Shown: positions 35,224 to 47,340 of the stretch, piece by piece | Layout: every line of letters begins with the position of its first letter | Position numbering within the stretch: position 1 is the first letter of the stretch | Source: Septoria linicola | Taxonomy: Eukaryota; Ascomycota; Dothideomycetes; Mycosphaerellales; Mycosphaerellaceae | Direction: 5' to 3' | NCBI GenBank assembly: GCA_024114885.1 | Contig: CP099424.1 | Coordinates: forward strand, 2,542,001-2,606,000 | Length of the DNA: 64,000 bases | Position numbers and translations under genes: made by a program | Notes under the pieces: model-generated | What the model was told of the DNA's origin: nothing | Database searches by the model: none | The model's input: only the letters and a program-made list of their open reading frames with translations

Positions 35224-35248
35224 TAGTTATCGTTTTAAACGACAACTA
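35224..35248. promoter_or_regulatory. 25-bp palindrome, site P1 of the second gypsy
   Basis: TAGTTATCGTTT, T, AAACGACAACTA: one change from perfect symmetry, and 203 bp before the gag ATG at 35451. Confidence 0.78.
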
Positions 35249-35450
35249 TATTTTATTTTAAAAACCTAATTAAGGAGAGTATAACACACTCTCAGAATCT
35301 ATTCGAACAAGCTCTATAAGTGAATTAGTATCTACTAGCCGGCCTATAACACTAGATAGTAGCTTATCTAACTAACTTAATAAGCAAATTCGAAGATCTC
35401 TAGTAAAGCTACTACCCGCTTTTACTTCATTCCCTCTACTAGACAACGAC

Positions 35451-38100
35451 ATGTCTATAGAAGCTAAGGACTAAGGAGGTAATAACCTTAACCCTAACGC
35501 TAATACCTTTTAGGGACTAAACTTAGAAGGTAGACTGTCTACGGCGCAGTTCTAGCTACTTATAGAGACTATCTAAGTAACCTAAAGCTAGAAGGTAATT
35601 GTCGCTTAGGTTCCGCTAATACCTGGCTCGGACTAGAATCCCTTCTTTAATAAGGAGAACGTAACCGAGTATATTAAGCGATTTGAGGCTATATATAGAA
35701 ACTACGCCGTTCTACTTATTAACAATAACAAACAGCTTTACGAGAAGTTACTTGCTCAAGTCACGGTTGTCTAACGTAGACGATACTAGCGCCTTAATAG
35801 TTTCTATAATCGAGACTACGCTAAGTTCAAGGAGTCAATTATTAAGGAGTACCGAAAGTACGACAGCGTATATATGCTCGGAAACTGCTGCTATATAGAA
35901 AACCTTTATAAGGTCGACCGCGGCGAGGATAATAATCTCTTAGAGTACTTAAGGCAGTTTATACTCTACTCTAATACTATGCCTGCTTCGTATATAGACG
36001 AGCGTTCTCGTACCCTTCTATTCGCACGAGGCCTTCTATTTCGTTTCGGTAAGAGACTCTAGGCCTATCTTAGGTTAGACCTTAATAATAGTAACTTAGA
36101 TTATAGTAAGCTCTTAAAGACAGCCTAGCGTTAGATTAATAGTAATAAGGACTTTAAATTAGAAGTATATAACGAAGGCGGTAGAGACGTTATATAACTA
36201 CACGAAGCAGTAAAGAAGTCCGCTCTAAGGCTGAACTCTAAGTTTAATACTAGAGAGACGGTAGTCCATAAAGGCCGTGAACCGGTAAGCGTCGATAACA
36301 TTACCGCTAGTATATAAGACCTCGTGATTACTACAATTCGTCGACTCGAAGAAGGAGGTCCGTAGCTACTACGTCTATTAATAGGACAGTAGGCGAAGTC
36401 TTACGCTTACGACCATCCGTATGTTCTAAGGCCTACTTATAGCTAGGAGATTTCGATTAATTCAGCTACGATAGATAACGGATTGATAATTAAGGCCTAC
36501 GTAGCGATCGCTCTAAAGATTTTAGGTTGTTAGATATATAGGCTCGAAGGCTATATAGCCGTAAACTACGAGTACCTAAAGTAGTTTAAGACTAAGGGCT
36601 TGATGTATAGAGACCTAAAGACCGGCATTATATACTACGGAACGCCTCGTCTAGGTGCGGAAAAGATACGATACTACTAGGATAAGGAGCTACTAAAGCT
36701 ATAGGTATTAATAGAAGTATTAGAGTAGCGCTACGAAAGGATCTACCTTGAAGATATAAGTAGGTTATTAACGCTAAGAGCGAGTTAGTAGAGGACGGCA
36801 AACAAGGCAGCTAGCTAAGACGGTCCCGTTAATATCGGCTAAGTCGCTTCTATTACTTAGGAAGATTAGGACGACCTAATCGGCGCCTACGTAGCTAGAG
36901 ATAGCGTAAAGACAAAGCGGAACCCGAACCCTTCTCGTCTAGTTAGAGGACAGCTAATAGGAGTATAGAAGCGAATTACGACTTAGGCCGTAGCTATAAG
37001 AACCCGCGCTTATCGTTACCCTTGTATTAAAGAGGTTAAAGATAAAAACTAGCTAGCTCCTTACCTTACGGATATAGGAGAGTTAGAGGATTCTTAAACT
37101 TAAGAACGTAATAACGATAAGGTCGAGGATAAGTAGATATACGACTACCTAAACGGTCTACTAGTTCTAGTCGCTCCTACGTATACTTAAAAGCGGAAGA
37201 AGGCTAAGGAGCCTTCGAAGACCAAGCGTACAGACAACTACCTTCGAGCTACGTACGCTAATAATAACGCTAACGTCTTCTAGATAGACAAAATACTCGA
37301 ATCTAAGGTCTAGTTAAGCTTAGCGGAAATTATTCTCTATAGCGAGCGAGTATCGTATTCCTTGTAGGGTCGTGTTCTAAACGACACGGATCTACGTAAG
37401 AAGCTTAATAAGCTTCGTATAAAGAAGCGTATAAATAGAGGTAGTAGAGCTAAGATTAGCGTATATTCCCTACTATCTAAAGCCTTTAGCGAGTAGGTAG
37501 AGGAGGAGCTAATAAAAGCTATTTTAGCGACCGATATTAAGGCCTTCTAGGCTACCGCTATAGCGATTAATGTAGTGAAGCCTAGGCCCGCTTCTAAGCT
37601 TTACGAGCGGACTAATAATATCCTTCTATTATTTAATAATATCTATTAAATTGTTCTAAGCATCTACGTGCCTACAAAGTATAGACCTCGAATAATAGCT
37701 TGTAAGTCTTTAATCGACAAGGGGGCTAAGTTAATAATTATATCGATCGAATACGTTCGAAAACTTCAAGTCGGTATGACCTCTCTCGGTAATATTACTA
37801 TAGGAGGAGTCGGAGGCAAGGTTACTTTCGTTAGGTACTACCTAGAGGTATTAATCGACACCTTTAGCGTAAAAGTTATAATACTATTTCTAGTCTTACT
37901 AGCGAACGGCCCGATCTTACTTAGCCGGCTATAGGCGCGACGGGTACGCCTAGCTTCTAAGAACTACGATAATAGCTCTTAGGAGGGCTTAATTAGTACT
38001 CTAGACGGCCGTGTTATTGTATTCACCGGCTTTAATAGCCGTAGTAATATACGAACTATAAAACAGGTCCTAGGAAAAGCTAGAGTACCGAGAAACTAGC
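35451..38100 (+). pseudogene. second gypsy, gag-protease frame, lightly RIP-mutated
   Basis: It starts MSIEAKD at 35451. Open pieces survive at 35683-35898 and 35874-36062 (capsid region, ENLYKVDRGEDNNLLEYLRQ) and at 37668-37934 (protease). The zinc knuckle at 36528-36569 has exact C-X2-C-X4-H-X4-C spacing; the first Cys is still TGT, while the others read TAT/TAC as RIP would leave TGC and CAT. The protease signature reads SLIDKGAKL. Stops remain between these pieces, so no full Gag is made. Confidence 0.88.
37668..37934 (+). pseudogene. protease segment of the second gypsy (surviving open frame)
   Basis: An 88-codon open stretch opens with MPTKYRPRII and contains SLIDKGAKLIIISIEYVRKL, a retropepsin active-site-like D-x-G-A followed by hydrophobic residues, and a later IGGVGGK turn. 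It is only part of a polyprotein that is broken on both sides; the ATG is internal. The same segment is open at 17719-17979 in gypsy-1. Confidence 0.75.
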
Positions 38101-38109
38101 TCTAGTCGG

Positions 38110-41100
38110 TAGTATAAGATTAATTAGGGCTCTGACGCGTACGTCGCGTCTAGATTCAGCGGAAATCGGTGTCCGAACTCTGACTTTCGGTGATTACTAG
38201 CTAAAGAACATAGAGTATACCGTCGAGGACTCTAGATTATACGACAGCGAGGAGTAGGGGGAGAGATTGCAAGCTTTTCAAGCTTCTACTACCCTTTCCG
38301 TATAAGGTTTAGTAGTTAGAGGTAAAAACTCTACTTAGGGCGGTTAGCTAGCGGAACGTTCCGTAGTTGCCTTTTCAAACGATAATTACGTTATACCTCC
38401 TATACTATACTTCAAACTATACTAGTAGTATAGATAGATAAGCGATTAGTACTAGTGTTCGTTTATAGTTACTAACAGCCCTAAACTCCTAGAGAATTAA
38501 GTCTTTAACTACCTTACGTAGTAGTTATCGTATATAAAGGCAATTTACTTTAGGGATTATTTTATAGTAGACTTGATTAGACAAAGCACCTCTCTACGAT
38601 AGTAGCTCGAGCTGTCAAGACGGGTCAACTATAGCTAGACTTAAATATAGTATGACTATCTCGTAGCCGTAGCCGTTAAAGGCAATATCGCTAAATTCAG
38701 CTAAAATAATCGACTTAAGAAGCTTTTACTAGCTACCGGCGAAGCTAAGCTAGTTTGTACTAGCGAGCGAGACTTGTACTAGGGCATTAGGTATAGTTTT
38801 AACGATACTATACTAGTATCTTAATCGAGCTAGGGTTCAAATTACGGTAGCGAATACTTGATAATTGCCTATAGGAAGCTTAGAGAGGCGGAGCTAGCTG
38901 TCTAAGAACCCGGACCCTACGACGAGGTTATCTCTAATAAAGTAGACGACGAGCTTAGCGAGGAGACGTACGTTATCTCGGCCGCTATTAATATAGTAGC
39001 GGAGAGAGCTCGTAATAAAGAAGCTACGGGGTAGCGGAAACTAGATAATTATATTAGCGCCTATACTCTTTATAAGCGAGTTACCGACAAGATTAAACTA
39101 GTAAATGTAGACATTACTATAACTAATAGTTCAAACCCTAGCGGATTAAAGGATTAGCGACGGACTTATATTAAGAAGGAAGCGGCTATACTACCTAGTA
39201 CTAGACCTTACGATAGTAAGTACTTAACTAAGAGATTCTCGACGATCGAGCCTAGATTACGTCTTACGCCCGAACAGCTTACAAAGTTCAAACCTAGTAT
39301 AGAACTACTACCGAAGGAGCTGGATTTATTACACTATATACTAAGGAATCGAGAAGCTGCCTTTACGTAGGACTTTACGTATTTAAGCCGAATTAATCCT
39401 AATATTGCTCCGCTATAGAAGATTCGGACAATTCCTTACGAGCTATAGTAGCACCCGGGCTTCAAGCTAAACCTATCGCTACGATATATCGTAGAGGACA
39501 TACTAAGACAACGAATCTAAGCTAGAACTCTTAAACTATGCTATAGTGCCTATCGAAATCCGTACTTCCTTATTAGTAAGAAGACAGAGGTAGGTAAGCC
39601 TAAGAAGTATCGGTTGATTAACGTAGCTTAGAAGTTTAATTAAGTAACCGTAAGAGATTCGAACTTGCTACCCGACGCTAAGGGTTTCTCTAAGGACTTT
39701 GCCGGTTACGCGCTAGCCTCGTTAGTTAATATCTTCTCCGAATATAACTAAATTCCGCTCGATAAATTATATAGAGACCTTACGGGCTTTAATTCACTAC
39801 TAGGCTTGTTATAGTAGACAACGTTACCGTAAGGAGCTACGAATTCCGTTACCTAGTTCGTTCGTATTATTAATGAAGTCCTTATAGAGCATGTCTCGTA
39901 TAAGGTACGGCTATTCCTTAATAATATCGGTATTAAAGGGCCTAAGACGAAGTATAATAATAAGGAGGTTGAACCTAGCCTCTACTATTACGTTGTCGAG
40001 CATATTATAGCTATAGACGACGTTCTCTATAATATAGAGCGAGCTAATATAACTGTGGCTTTTAACAAGCTATAGCTCTATTACGAATAGTTAGTAATCG
40101 TTAGTTACCTTACTAGTATTAATAGTCGCTATCTAGACTTCGCGAGAGTAGCGAAGATCGAGAAATAGCTAAACCTAGAGAATTAGAAGGATGTTCGAAC
40201 CTTCCTCGGCGTAGTTACGTACTACCACGTCTAGGTTAAAGATTTTACGATCATCCTTGCTCCGCTATTTAAACTCTTATAGAATAATACCGAGTTTTAA
40301 TAGACTACTAAACACTAACTAGCTAAAGACATCGTCTCGAAGGCACTAGTTTCAGCCCTAGCCCTAGTTGCTCTTAACTATAGAGAAGGAGTAGGACTTA
40401 TTATCGTAGGCGTAGATTCGAGTAGTAAAGGTTAGAGATATACGCTTTCCTAATATAATCGAGACGAGCTACTCCTTCGCTATCTAGTTCGATATAAGTC
40501 TAGCCTATTCAATCCGGTAGAAGTCAAATATAATACTAGAAAGCGCGAATGCCTTAGTATACTAAAGGTATTAAAGAAGCTGAAACCGTAGCTGTTCGGA
40601 GTATACTTTCAACTAGAGATTAATACAAATACCCTTGTTTACTAGCTTAATAAGGCTACCTCTAACTTACCGAATACCGTAATAACGCGCTAGCTAGTAT
40701 AGATCTACCTCTTCGACTTCAACGTTATACATATTCCTAGCAAGAAGTATATAGCTCTAGATTCGCTATCGAGGAAGCCTATTACGCCTAAAGATATAGA
40801 GGCTATAGAATAGGAAGAAGACGTAGATCTAATAATTAACGAACAATTCTTCGATACCTTTTACGTTAACGCTTTCTCCGTATAGGTAATTTAGGGCGAG
40901 CTACCTACAATTAATAGAATCTACTCTTAGGATTTAATAAATATCGCTTTCGTGCTTATACGAATATAAAGACCTAAGGGAGTTTCTAATAACGAGTACA
41001 AGCGGTTAAGGAAGAAGTGTCGGCTGTTTTGTATTAAGAACAACTAGCTCTAGCGCTAAGAACGAGTAGCTAGGCCCCTATAGCGAGTTGTCGATAAACC

Positions 41101-42445
41101 TAAAGCGCGAGCTCGTATTATTAAGGTATGCTATTATAAGAACGGTCACTATAGCGCTAAATAGACATATAATCTTATCCGGAAACGATAGTAGTAGGAT
41201 AGAGTCTAGGCTCAAATCTCGCTCGCTGTTTAGTAATATACTATTTATAGTCTTCGGTATAGGAGACAGGTACCTAGAGAACTATAGATCCTACTTTAAG
41301 TTATAGTCGGCTAGCGGTAGTATATCGATAGCTTGTATGTCTTAAAGAACTATTCGTTAATAGTTATACGCGAATCTCTATCGCGCTAGCCGGAAGTACG
41401 TATGTTCTAGTGCCTAGCGAAGAGTATCTCCTTAGTATAGATAGTAAGGTTTATATAGGAAGAGATCTTTTGCCGATAGGGTACCGCTATAGAAGTTATT
41501 CTCGATAACTATAAGACTAACCTTAGCGAAGTAGAAAAGCTACTACTATCGTACGGCGTCAAACGTATTAACATTTCGCTATACTACCCTTAGTCTAACG
41601 CTATCGTTGAAGTCGGCTATAAGACGATACTAGACGCTTACTTAAAGCTATCTAATAGTGGCCTTTATTCGATTAGGGACTATATTCTAGTAGTGTTATA
41701 GGTAGAGAGAACGATAACAGTCTCTACTACCGGCTTGACGCCGTCGGAAGTAATAATTAGGCGTGACGTAGTACTACTAATCGAGCTAGAACACCGCACC
41801 TTCCGGATTATAGACTAGGACAAGGTTAAGACTAGAGCGGAGCTTCTTACGATTCGAGCTCAAGCTCTAGAAGCTATAGAAACGACTATAGAAGAAGGAC
41901 GACTACGTTAATAGCGTCTCCGAGAACAGAACAAGGCGTACTTCGATAAACATCGCTATACAGACCTTACTATACTAAAGGAAAGAGATCTCGTATTAGT
42001 ATACCGCTCTAAGTTAAAAACTAGCTTCTCCTATAAGCTTACGTTTAGGTAGGAAGGCCCTTTTAGGGTGTCCGAAGTATTATAGAGAGGTGTATCGTAT
42101 AAGCTTAAGGAATTAGATAGCTTAAAACGTAAGTATATCTATAAAAGGATAGACCTTAAGAAATACACCTTTTCGCGAGAAAACCTAAAGCTAGTTCCAG
42201 ATTAGGTTAAACTAGAAGAAGCACCGCTACTAATAGAGAAGGTTATAGAACTAGGCCTTCTACCTAGGTATAAGCATCCGTAGATCTTTATTAGTAAGCT
42301 ATTAGTAATAACTTAAGAAGAAAGGGAGAGTTATATACGCTAGCTATTAACGGAGCTTGAAGAAGAAGTAGAAGACTTAGTAAGCTAAAGGCTAAAGCTA
42401 GCCTAGCGGAGCTAAAGAAGCAGAAATTCGATAGGCGATACTTGA
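38110..42445 (+). pseudogene. second gypsy, RT, RNase H and integrase, lightly RIP-mutated
   Basis: The frame is -1 relative to gag-protease. From about 38.69 kb long protein-like text leads into RT: LINVA*KFN*VTVRDSN at about 39.61 kb, TLPQGATNSV from 39821, and FLDD at 39914-39925 with both Asp codons read as AAT, the expected product of TGATGA under RIP. RNase H follows at about 40.38-40.80 kb (GVDSSSKG; LDSLSRKP). Integrase has a KVCYYKNGHYSAK-like zinc region at about 41.13 kb, HPQSNAIVEVGYKT at 41585 and EGPFRV at 42053. Stops remain, so it is dead. Confidence 0.9.
38364..38388. promoter_or_regulatory. palindrome-derived motif, site P2 of the second gypsy
   Basis: TAGTTGCCTTTT then CAAACGATAATTA. 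The right arm is conserved while the left arm is not, and the same holds at 18415 and 33412. Confidence 0.65.
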
Positions 42446-43690
42446 TTAGGGGCATAAGCTAAGATCTAGCTACTAAAGCCTAGCCTCTACTATAAAAGGG
42501 CTAATCTTCCCGAGATCGTACTATCCTAAGCACTTCTTTTTGTTCCTAAAGCTACTATCAAGCTCTAACCTAAGCTTCCCGAGCTTCTCTTTTACTAGAT
42601 TAGTAGAAATCTAGCTAATCCTAACTATCTCGACGCTATTTTCTATAGCTAAGATAAATATCTATATAGCTAGTTACTCCTCTAAGCCTAACTTTTAAGT
42701 ATAGATTTTATATCTACTAGCTAACCTACTATTCTACTCCTTTTTCTAAGTCCCGAGCCTACTATTACTATAAAAGTTAGCTATCCTAAGCTACTTTCTA
42801 CTACTAGGTCTTAAAAATCTAAGCTAGACCTATATCTCTAAAGCTCTTTTCTACTAGCGAATTTCAAGGTTAGTACTACGATCTACCTTTCTAGAGCCTT
42901 TTTCTATTACTAATTAGTAAAGTAAGATAAGGATTTTCTATCCTAAAGGCCTTTCTACTACTAATTTTCGCCTAACTAAAGGAATTACTAAACGTATTAG
43001 TTTCTAGTAGAGAATTCTTAAAGTTTAAGGTTTTTAGCCTACGTAAGAGTAGAGAAGCTTAAATCTTTAGTAATAGTAGCGCTAATAGCTCTTTCCTAGC
43101 TATTAATTATAGCGCTAGCGGTCTCTTATAATATAGAAAGTATAATCTAGTAAGACGACTAGGTATACGAAAAATAAGGCTCTTTTAAGTTAGTAAAAGT
43201 AATAACGATAGTATCTAAGTCTTAGTCCTTATTAGCGATAGTAAGGTATATACTATAGTAGTTAGTAGTAGCGTTAGTAGTATACGACGGCTATAGAAGC
43301 GTTAAGGTAAAGTAAACTTTTAGTTGTCTTTTTAAACGATAACTAAAAGTTACGTAACTAAGCTCTACGTATAGACTCCTAATCCTAATAGAAGTTACGC
43401 TACTACGATAAGGTATATAATTAGACTACTTTTACGCTCTAAACGATCTCTTCTTCCTTATTAACTATTAATTAGTTACTATAGAGCCTTACTTCTATTA
43501 AGTTTAGTTCTTATCTTTCGTTACTACCTAGTAACGCTATATAGCTATTTATATACGTAAGTAGTAACTAATATAATAGAAAACTCTTTAACTAGTTACG
43601 CGCTCGACCCTCCTTGCTATTTAAGTTACTTATTACTAGTTACGCGCTTTATATCGCCCTAAGCTACTAATACGACTATTTAAAGACGTT
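42446..43690 (+). other. second gypsy, spacer and point where mutation load changes
   Basis: CA/TG sites are still common to about 42.56 kb (AAGCACTTC, TATCAAGCTC) and then become rare to the end of the element. The spacer holds one copy of the AAGCTCTAA repeat that gypsy-1 has three times, and palindrome P3 at 43321-43345. Confidence 0.65.
43321..43345. promoter_or_regulatory. 25-bp palindrome, site P3 of the second gypsy
   Basis: TAGTTGTCTTTT then TAAACGATAACTA, at the same relative position as 23529-23553 in gypsy-1. Confidence 0.72.
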
Positions 43691-43699
43691 CTCTTTCTC

Positions 43700-46600
43700 T
43701 ATCGTATATAAAGAACAAGACTTCCTCTTTCTAGCGTTCTTTAACGCCTAAACGCTTATTAAGACTAGCGCTCTCGCCTTCTACCTTACCTATTCGAAGC
43801 CTTATATAAGAACTACCTAGATAAGAGTCCTTAAAGAAACGACGAAAGATAGCTTCTTTAAGTTCTATATAAGGTATAGCGCTCGCTCGTATTAATCGCG
43901 AAAGCTCTATCGTTAGCTTCTAGCCTTTAAGCGGATCTCTTACTAGTATAACGAACCTTAATAACGCTACCGAAGCTATTCTATCGCTAGAGACACTATA
44001 AGAATAAGAGGAGAGTATCGACTTAGTACTTAAGTAAGTCGAGGAAGTAAATAATAGAATAAAGATTAGTATATTTAACTTCTTTAAACGCCTCTCTACT
44101 AAGATTTTACCGAAGTACCTTAACGCGTAGAGTATAAAGTATAATAATATAAAGAAGATACGCTAAGAAGGCCGAGACTTAGTAAAAAAGAGAAACTTAA
44201 TCTAGTAGTAGCTACGTATAGAGTTTAGGTACGAGTAGAACTTCCTCTTCCTTAACTAAGTCTTATATAATAAAGAGATACTTAGGAACCTTTATTAATA
44301 GTTAAATAAATATAAAGGTATCTTTAAAGAGAGCGAGCCTAAAGACTAGGCTTTCTCGACGTAGTAGAAGTAAGACTATTTCTACTAATAGGTAGCGAAT
44401 ATATTCTCTTATAGCTAGTATTTTTAGCTATAGAGAAGTAAGAAGACTCCTAGCTTATAGAGCTTAGGCTTTATTAATATAAACTTAGATAGGAGACGCT
44501 ACTAGAACAAGTTTAAGAAAGAGCTCTCGTAAGTCGACGTATTTAGCTATAAGATAAGAGAAGTACGCCTAGAGGCGGGCTATAAGCTTAATAAGTATAG
44601 ATTTACGGTTAAGCTTACTAAGAGAGAGCGTAAAGGAGAGACTTTCGAAGAACCGACTTACGTATTTCCGATAGTAGAGAGATAGCTCTTAATATCCTAT
44701 AGCTCGTTACCTCCTTCTAGAAACCTAAGACCTAATAGACGTCTCTCTTTCTCTACGCCTAAGAGCCTATCCTTATCTAGTTCTACTCGAAACTCTAGTT
44801 AAGAAAGAGAAGAAGAAGGTAATTTGCTTACGACTCTAGAGCCTCGCCTTAGAGATTCCGTATCGCCTAGTACTATATAGAGGCTAAAAGCTTAATTAGA
44901 GAAGTTAACGCTAAGCTTAGTAAAGAAGCCTATACCTAAATCGACGTAGGCTCTTTATAAAAGTAGAAGGATTACTAGACTTCGCGCTAGAGAACCTATT
45001 ATTACTTCGATTAAGACTTCTTCTATACTAAGCGTTTTAGGTAATAGCGATCCTATATAAGACTAAGTATTACTTACGATAGAGCTACTACTAAGTCTAT
45101 AGCGCCTATCGCTAATCGTATTAGAAGATAATAGTAGAATTAAGCTAGAGAGCGACTTAGAGCTCGATCTACGTTACTAGGCTTATACGAAGGATAGTAT
45201 TACTTCTAAAGTCTACTACTATATAATCGTTAGTAGAACTCTTAAAGAAGTCGATAATGTCTAGGAGAAGAAGAAGATAGCTAAGAGCTACGCTTTAATT
45301 AATATTCCTTCGTACCTTAGCTAGCCTCTTTATAAAGAATATACGACTAAGATAGGTAATACTATAGGTTTAAAGTTACTAAAGACAGCTAAAGTAACGT
45401 ATACCCTCTACTAGTGTATTATTTAGATAAGTAGTATAGCCGATCTCTAAGCCCTTATCGCCTAGAATACTTAAAACTAGACGTAGTTTAAGCTAGAAGC
45501 GAATACTTTCTTCTCTAAGCCTATAGGACGTACTCGTTATAGTAAGAAAGGTACTAATACTTAGGAACTAGAAGACGATATTAACGCTCTAATATATAAG
45601 GTAGGTAGAAGCTATCTTAGACCCTTTTAGTTCGTAGTAACCGAAGTAGACTTAAAGGTTACTTCTAACGTCTATTAGAAGGCTTAGGAGCTCTTAGACT
45701 ACGATAGTAATAAGAGTACCTAGACCGACTATAGCTTCCTCTTTTATTCTCCTTCTACTAGAGGCCTATTTTAGATTCTAGACTCTCTACTCGAAGCTAT
45801 ATAGTAGGAGTTTATACTATATCGATAGTATAATACAGCTATTAGTTAGTATAGTTAGTCTCGTAGTATATAGTACTTACTATCCTAATAGCTTCTTCGC
45901 TAGTATCCTCTACTATAGCTATACTAGCTAGTTACTACTCTATATACGACTATTAAATACGTAGCCTATCTATCTACTATCTTTTATATCTTCGACGATA
46001 AGGCTAGTTCTAACTACCCTAACAGCTTCTAGTATATCGCCTTAAACGAGAATATACTACTTAAGGAGAAGGGCCTTAATTAGGTTTAGTTTATAATCTC
46101 TCTAGACGATACTAGCGATAGAGGACGACTTTTACTAACCTCTAACGTAGCTAGTAACGAGCTCTTTAACCTTAAGGAGGCGAAGTAGCTAGCGAGGCGT
46201 ATTATCTCTAATAAGTAAAGTTATAATATAGGCTTCGTCGAGACTATAGCTCTAGTAATTACTAACGATATAAAAGCTAACCTTAATCTTAGTTAGAAGA
46301 ATCCTTATACTAATATAGGCTCGCTAGTTATTTCGTACTCCTACCTTCCTTAGTAGTATACTCGTGTAGATAACGAGTATCGTATAATTCTAATAGTGTT
46401 TCTAGCCTACTCTAAGGGTTAAGCGTTAGATAAGTTACCTAATAGTAATCGTATTAACGTTTCTATAGTCTATAGCGTATATCTCTATCGCGAGTAGATA
46501 CTCTTTATAGCTTTAGGTACTATATACTCTATACGAGCGACAAAACCTTTCGCTACTAAGGTACTACTAACTAGCCTAGGCCTAGTTTCCGATACCTTAG

Positions 46601-47050
46601 TAGACTAAGTTCTATAGACGGATTAGGTAGTAAGTATAGAGATAAAGAAGATCTTTAGTATAAGTAAGGAGGAGTTTAAGGTCTATATAACTAAATAGTA
46701 GACTACGGCTAAAGCTTAATTCGCTACCGCCTCTACTAAAGTTATAGATATTAAGGAGTATATATTTAGTAAAGCTAGCTTTATAAGCGTAGATAGTAAC
46801 TTAGAAGTATTAGTATCGAAGAAGAGAGAAGCTATTCCTAAGGAGATCTCTAAGAATATAGTAGAAGAGTAGCGTCTAGCGAATAATAATTAGATCTAAG
46901 AAGGTGTTTTTAGTAGTTATCGTTAGAAAAGGTAACTATTTAATAGGCCTCTAATTAAAAGTTTAATAGACTTTAATAGGAAAACTAGCTAGTTTTAAGT
47001 AATTCTAAGAAGGCTCTATAGGTAGTTAGGTATCTAGTTAGATACTAAGA
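43700..47050 (+). pseudogene. second gypsy, extra reading frame, heavily RIP-mutated
   Basis: It is colinear with 23.87-27.23 kb of gypsy-1: the same helical early part, Ser/Pro linker (near 44.75 kb), LLLTSNVASN segment (near 46.13 kb) and EGVFSSYR end (near 46.91 kb). Small insertions relative to gypsy-1 near 44.6 and 44.8-44.95 kb change length and probably the frame. Stops are frequent. Family unknown. Confidence 0.62.
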
Positions 47051-47060
47051 AAGGGAGGAT
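47047..47060 (+). other. polypurine tract before LTR D
   Basis: AAGAAAGGGAGGAT, identical to the tract before LTR B. Confidence 0.85.
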
Positions 47061-47340
47061 TAGTAAGGTAAAGGCCTACCTATATACCGTACTTAGTAAC
47101 TTTAGTATAAAAGCAAGGTAGTAGCTCGTTTCTAAGATAGTAATATTTACTCTATTTAATTAACTTAATGTCCTATAGTCCTAGTATAAGGCTCTTAGTC
47201 CTAGAGCTACTAGTTTAAGCTCGTTACTACCGTTTAACTAACGTATTATAAGACTATTACTCTCCGAACAGGTCTTGTTCTATAATAGCTACTCTTATAC
47301 CTACCTAGGAGGTTAGTATTAAGATAGTTATTATCTATTA
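47061..47340 (+). repeat. gypsy 3' LTR D (280 bp), gypsy-3 type
   Basis: It has GTATAAGGCTCTTAGTCC and CCGTTTAACTAACG and is 280 bp. These features are shared with LTR E (61213-61492) but not with LTR A, B or C. It is followed by GTAG, the same four bases that flank E. Confidence 0.93.

Larger units (their letters stand above)
34233..47340 (+). mobile_element. second 13.1-kb gypsy body, probable recombinant of a young gypsy and gypsy-3
   Basis: The structure is complete, but its LTRs are of different types (C like A/B, D like E) and the flanks differ (CTAC on the left, GTAG on the right). The mutation load is low to about 42.5 kb and high after it. The simplest reading is a gypsy inserted into gypsy-3 in the same direction, followed by recombination between the two copies that removed the nested element's 3' end and the matching part of gypsy-3. 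Confidence 0.8.

Noticed and set aside
41088..41306. 72-codon open frame as a gene
   Set aside because: It lies in the integrase region of the second gypsy but in a different frame from RT and integrase motifs, so it is a chance frame.
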